From a virus: 64,000 bases of DNA. The first letter of the stretch is position 1. Each line of letters begins with the position of its first letter. The position numbers were made by a program, and so were the translations under genes. Shown here in pieces: positions 61,393-64,000 of the stretch. Below the pieces are notes generated by a model. The model searched no databases. It saw only the letters and a program-made list of their open reading frames with translations, and was not told the origin of the DNA. The stretch lies in the IMG/VR virus record IMGVR_UViG_3300010334_000061, positions 1 through 64,000 of that record; one strand, given 5' to 3'.

Positions 61393-62748
61393 TTATAGTA
61401 CGTTCTGTACACGTACACGGCGATAGTATACGTTGTTGTTAGAACCAATTGAAGATGCTAATGTAGTACCTGTTGCGAATGGGTTAGCAGCCATACCGTA
61501 ACGTGTCTTGAAACCAATTTTAGGTTGGAAGGTGTTAGGGTCAACAGCACGAACCATTTGTAGAGGTACGTATGGGCAGTAGAATACACCAGCGTCAAAC
61601 GCTGAAGCACCTTTGTAACCAACTACATAGAATTGGTCGTTTGCGCCACCATTAGATGCATATGGATCGATATAAACTTTATAACGACCATTCAATACGC
61701 CAGCGAAAGTATTACCTGTGTCATCAACAGTTAGGTTAGTTGATAGAGCAGGAGCGTAGTCAAGAACACCAGCCATTGCTAATGCAGATGCAACATCTGA
61801 AGAGCAAAGGATGAAGTTACCTTTTCCACGACGTGTTTCTTGAGCGATTACGTTAGCATCACGTTCGATTTGGAACAATAGACCTTTGAATTTCTCAACA
61901 GACCAACGACCATTAGAGTCAGTATCCAAGTCAAAAATACCAGCTGTTGTAACTGTACCACTGTTAGCACCAGACTTAGCTGTGTAATAGATTGTACGGA
62001 TAACTTCACGATTGATTTCGGCAAGAATTTCTGTTGAAAGAATATTGCTTAGTTCGCTTTCAGCGTCAAGACCATGAACTGATTTCAAGTCTTGTGCTAA
62101 TTCGATTGAGTATTCAGCCTTTAGAGCACGTGACTTAGCAGTAACGCTTGTCTTCTCGATTGAGAATGCCATTTGGTTGAATGTTGTAGAACCAGGACCT
62201 GGATCAGAAGCAGGTGAAGCACCTGTTTGTGAAGATGTATAACCACCTTCAGCCTGAGCTGTAGTCATACCACCTGGAGCATTAACTGAACTAAACCAGT
62301 TAGAACCAGAGATAGTTGATTCGTTAGTGTTAGCACCTAAGTCACCACCAGAGAACTCAGCGTCAGCTTCGTTGTATAGTGCCTCAGTACCACCTTGTGT
62401 TGAATAACGTGACTTCATCGCGAAGATTAAGCCAGTTGGACCAGTCATCGGTTGAACACCGCAAATGTCATAAGCGATCATTTGTGGAGCAGCACGACGT
62501 ACTAGGTTGATAAGAATTGGGTCATACTTAGCAACACCACCAGTGTCTGGGTTTGTTGATGAGCCGTTGTAGTTAGACATTGTTGGAGCTGTCTCAAACA
62601 ATGCGCTACGCTCTTCGCGTAATGCCTTTTCTTGGTTTTCTAAAAGAACTGCAGTAACTTCTTTACGGTACTGGTCTTTGATTTCTGGCGCAGATTCGTG
62701 TTCTAGAATCGGTGCCCATTTTTTTACGAGATCTTCTCTTAACATCAT
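61393..62748 (-). CDS. 23: Major capsid protein gp23
   Basis: The major head protein, 451 residues, shorter than T4 gp23. AAPQMIAYDICGVQPMTGPT and GLIFAMKSRYSTQ are the core gp23 blocks, and near the end MVRAVDPNTFQPKIGFKTRY and GMAANPFA. A prohead-protease site of the gp21 type (I/L-x-E) is likely at ALFE|TAPT, residues 49-56, analogous to the T4 cleavage of gp23 to gp23*. GGAGAAACTACA precedes the first of two adjacent ATGs. Scaffold gene gp22 is upstream. Confidence 0.96.
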   Translation of the reverse strand: MMLREDLVKKWAPILEHESAPEIKDQYRKEVTAVLLENQEKALREERSALFETAPTMSNYNGSSTNPDTGGVAKYDPILINLVRRAAPQMIAYDICGVQPMTGPTGLIFAMKSRYSTQGGTEALYNEADAEFSGGDLGANTNESTISGSNWFSSVNAPGGMTTAQAEGGYTSSQTGASPASDPGPGSTTFNQMAFSIEKTSVTAKSRALKAEYSIELAQDLKSVHGLDAESELSNILSTEILAEINREVIRTIYYTAKSGANSGTVTTAGIFDLDTDSNGRWSVEKFKGLLFQIERDANVIAQETRRGKGNFILCSSDVASALAMAGVLDYAPALSTNLTVDDTGNTFAGVLNGRYKVYIDPYASNGGANDQFYVVGYKGASAFDAGVFYCPYVPLQMVRAVDPNTFQPKIGFKTRYGMAANPFATGTTLASSIGSNNNVYYRRVRVQNVL

Positions 62749-62776
62749 TGTAGTTTCTCCTGAAAGGGTTTTGGTT

Positions 62777-63850
62777 TTATCTTAGTTTCTTAATTGCTGA
62801 AGCATAATGAGCCACTGATTCATTAATCATCTGCTCATCAGTTGACACTTGAGTATCAACATCTTTAGCCACAGGGGATGACTTCTTGAAATATGATTCA
62901 CGAATCAACTGTAGTTTACCTTGTAGGGTATCAGCATCTTCGCTAACAATTTCAGCTGCCAAACCTTTGAATTTCTCTGCTTCTGTGTCAGTTAAACCTT
63001 CACATAAGCCAGAAACGATTTCTGCTCGCTTCATTTCTGCAATTTGCTTGCTCATTTCAATATTTGCATTTACGGAATCATTCAATTTGCTGCCTAATTC
63101 ACTGACTTGTTCTTCAAGTGATCCTAGAACATCATACTTCTCTGCTGGGACATCGACGTAGTGCTCTTCGAATACTCTCTTGATACCATCAATGAAAGAT
63201 TCTGCAAGTTCAGCTTTAATTCCGCTTTCGAGGGCAAGTTCATTCTGTTTCATCCACTGCTCGGTAATATAACCGAGATATCCATCAACCTTTTCAACGA
63301 GTTCCTCTTTAATTTTCACAAACTCTTCTACGAGTTGTGCATCATACTGCTCTTGGATTTTAACAAGTTCAGTTTTGATTCTTGACGTAACAGCTGCTTC
63401 AAAAATAGTAGCTGCTTTTTCTTTAAATTCTTCTGATAGGTCTTCACCATCAACCAATGCTGCAACATCTTCAGCCATGCCATGAGAAACACCACCTGGA
63501 GTGATATCAATTTTAGCACCTGCTGCTTTGTATTGACCAGCAACTGGATCTTTTACACTTGGTTGTGGCTCAGAGCCAGCACCACCTTGACCAGATCTAG
63601 ATGTATCTTTAGATGTTCCTGGAGCTGGAGGTGCAAAGTTGTTGTTACGATCATTGTCGTCATTATCACCATCAACATTAGCATCAGAAGATACCTGTTT
63701 GTTTGATTTTTCTTTGATTGTTGCTTTAGCAGATGTGTTGTTAGAACCTTCTGATGCTTCACCATCTGGATCTTGACCATTAATGGCTTTTAATTCCTGA
63801 AGTTTTTGCGATTCAGCTAACAATTCTGCGATTTTTCTTTCAATTGACAT
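62777..63850 (-). CDS. 22: Prohead core scaffolding protein gp22
   Basis: Scaffold inside the prohead, degraded by the prohead protease during maturation. The protein is helical and acidic (EEFVKIKEELVEKVDGYLGY; EQVSELGSKLNDSVNANIEM), 357 residues with an inserted low-complexity Asn/Asp/Gly/Pro region (residues about 30-110). Multiple I/L-x-E sites fit protease digestion. Position just upstream of gp23 and CAGGAG before the ATG. The start MSIERKIAELLAESQKLQ fits the family. Confidence 0.88.
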   Translation of the reverse strand: MSIERKIAELLAESQKLQELKAINGQDPDGEASEGSNNTSAKATIKEKSNKQVSSDANVDGDNDDNDRNNNFAPPAPGTSKDTSRSGQGGAGSEPQPSVKDPVAGQYKAAGAKIDITPGGVSHGMAEDVAALVDGEDLSEEFKEKAATIFEAAVTSRIKTELVKIQEQYDAQLVEEFVKIKEELVEKVDGYLGYITEQWMKQNELALESGIKAELAESFIDGIKRVFEEHYVDVPAEKYDVLGSLEEQVSELGSKLNDSVNANIEMSKQIAEMKRAEIVSGLCEGLTDTEAEKFKGLAAEIVSEDADTLQGKLQLIRESYFKKSSPVAKDVDTQVSTDEQMINESVAHYASAIKKLR

Positions 63851-63901
63851 TCTAGTCTCCTGTTTTTAAGTAGGTTATGTCCGATTAGTTTCGATAAAGT
63901 C

Positions 63902-63909
63902 TATTTATA
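63902..63909 (-). promoter_or_regulatory. T4-type late promoter upstream of gp22
   Basis: TATAAATA (63909-63902) on the minus strand, 50 bases before the gp22 ATG and 5 bases after the stop codon of the gene entering from the right. Confidence 0.85.
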
Positions 63910-63913
63910 ATTT

Positions 63914-64000
63914 TCAAAGTTTAGATAAAAACTTCTGAAATTCAATAATAGATTGTTCTTTAAGTCTTCTAGAAGGAGTGTTTCGGATAGTTCTTTTTGC
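63914..64000 (-). CDS. C-terminal end of a head gene, possibly prohead protease gp21
   Basis: Only the last 28 codons are inside the window: a basic end including PSRRLKEQSIIEFQKFLSKL and TGA at 63914. By T4 gene order (21-22-23) it may be the prohead protease gp21, but the visible sequence has no catalytic motif, so the identity is positional inference. Confidence 0.5.
   Translation of the reverse strand, partial: AKRTIRNTPSRRLKEQSIIEFQKFLSKL

Noticed and set aside
1-64000. CRISPR arrays, transposases, integrase or attachment sites
   Set aside because: No spaced direct repeats of CRISPR type, no transposase or integrase domains, and the 42-bp and 18-bp repeats are coding repeats in a fibre gene. 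Gene content is that of a lytic T4-like phage.

Overview
The window is one continuous stretch of an AT-rich, tailed-phage genome of the T4 superfamily (myovirus). Essentially every gene lies on the minus strand, so transcription runs from high to low coordinates. The evidence is a nearly complete T4 core set: NrdA (cut by the left edge), ThyX, primase gp61, helicase gp41, UvsX, polymerase gp43, a DexA-like exonuclease, RegA, gp62, gp44, clamp gp45, gp46/gp47, late sigma gp55, UvsW, UvsY, major capsid gp23 and scaffold gp22. The host is inferred to be a Gram-negative bacterium (spanin-like lipoprotein, consensus sigma70 promoters). A 23-codon gene at 34431-34502 encodes a PqqA-type PQQ precursor peptide, which points to a PQQ-using host, plausibly a low-GC methylotroph such as Methylophilaceae; that host assignment is inference.

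Layout. 1-2.2 kb: nucleotide metabolism and primase. 2.3-3.3 kb: a lysis-type cassette (XhlA-like membrane protein, Rz1-like lipoprotein, Rz-like membrane protein). 3.3-18.2 kb: tail-fibre/adhesin genes rich in Ser/Thr/Gly repeats, interleaved with large basic proteins and a Dps-like ferritin. 18.2-20.9 kb: three coupled genes whose products start with a T4-type capsid-targeting-like peptide and continue into enzyme-like domains (HxGH nucleotidyltransferase, a KxDG ligase-like domain, a basic Cys-containing protein). 21-29.5 kb: metallopeptidase, glycosyltransferase, TET/JBP-type dioxygenase, gp41, UvsX. 29.5-38.4 kb: polymerase, exonuclease, small proteins, Hsp20, a structured leader, pqqA, RegA, clamp loader, clamp and an Asp/Asn-hydroxylase-like protein. 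38.4-53 kb: accessory early region with four AAA+ ATPases, one forming a CobS/CobT-like pair with a protein that carries HEVGH and VWA motifs, two HNH endonucleases and many small proteins. 53-64 kb: conserved T4-like block gp46-gp47-gp55-UvsW-UvsY-tail protein-gp23-gp22.

Regulation is unusually legible. About twenty near-identical sigma70-type promoters (TTGACA, 17-bp spacer, TATAAT) precede early units, each followed within a few tens of bases by a GGAG-type ribosome site. In the accessory region many are preceded by a short hairpin of the type AACCCTAC/GTAGGGTT lying on or beside the stop codon of the upstream gene. Three T4-type late promoters (TATAAATA) precede gp22, the tail protein and the pqqA-hsp20 unit.

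The most interesting signals are the phage pqqA gene with a structured RNA leader between it and hsp20; a shared C-terminal DLxEFF tail on the DNA polymerase, the TET/JBP dioxygenase and the glycosyltransferase, suggesting that DNA-modifying enzymes dock on the sliding clamp; and a family of enzyme-like proteins apparently addressed to the capsid interior.
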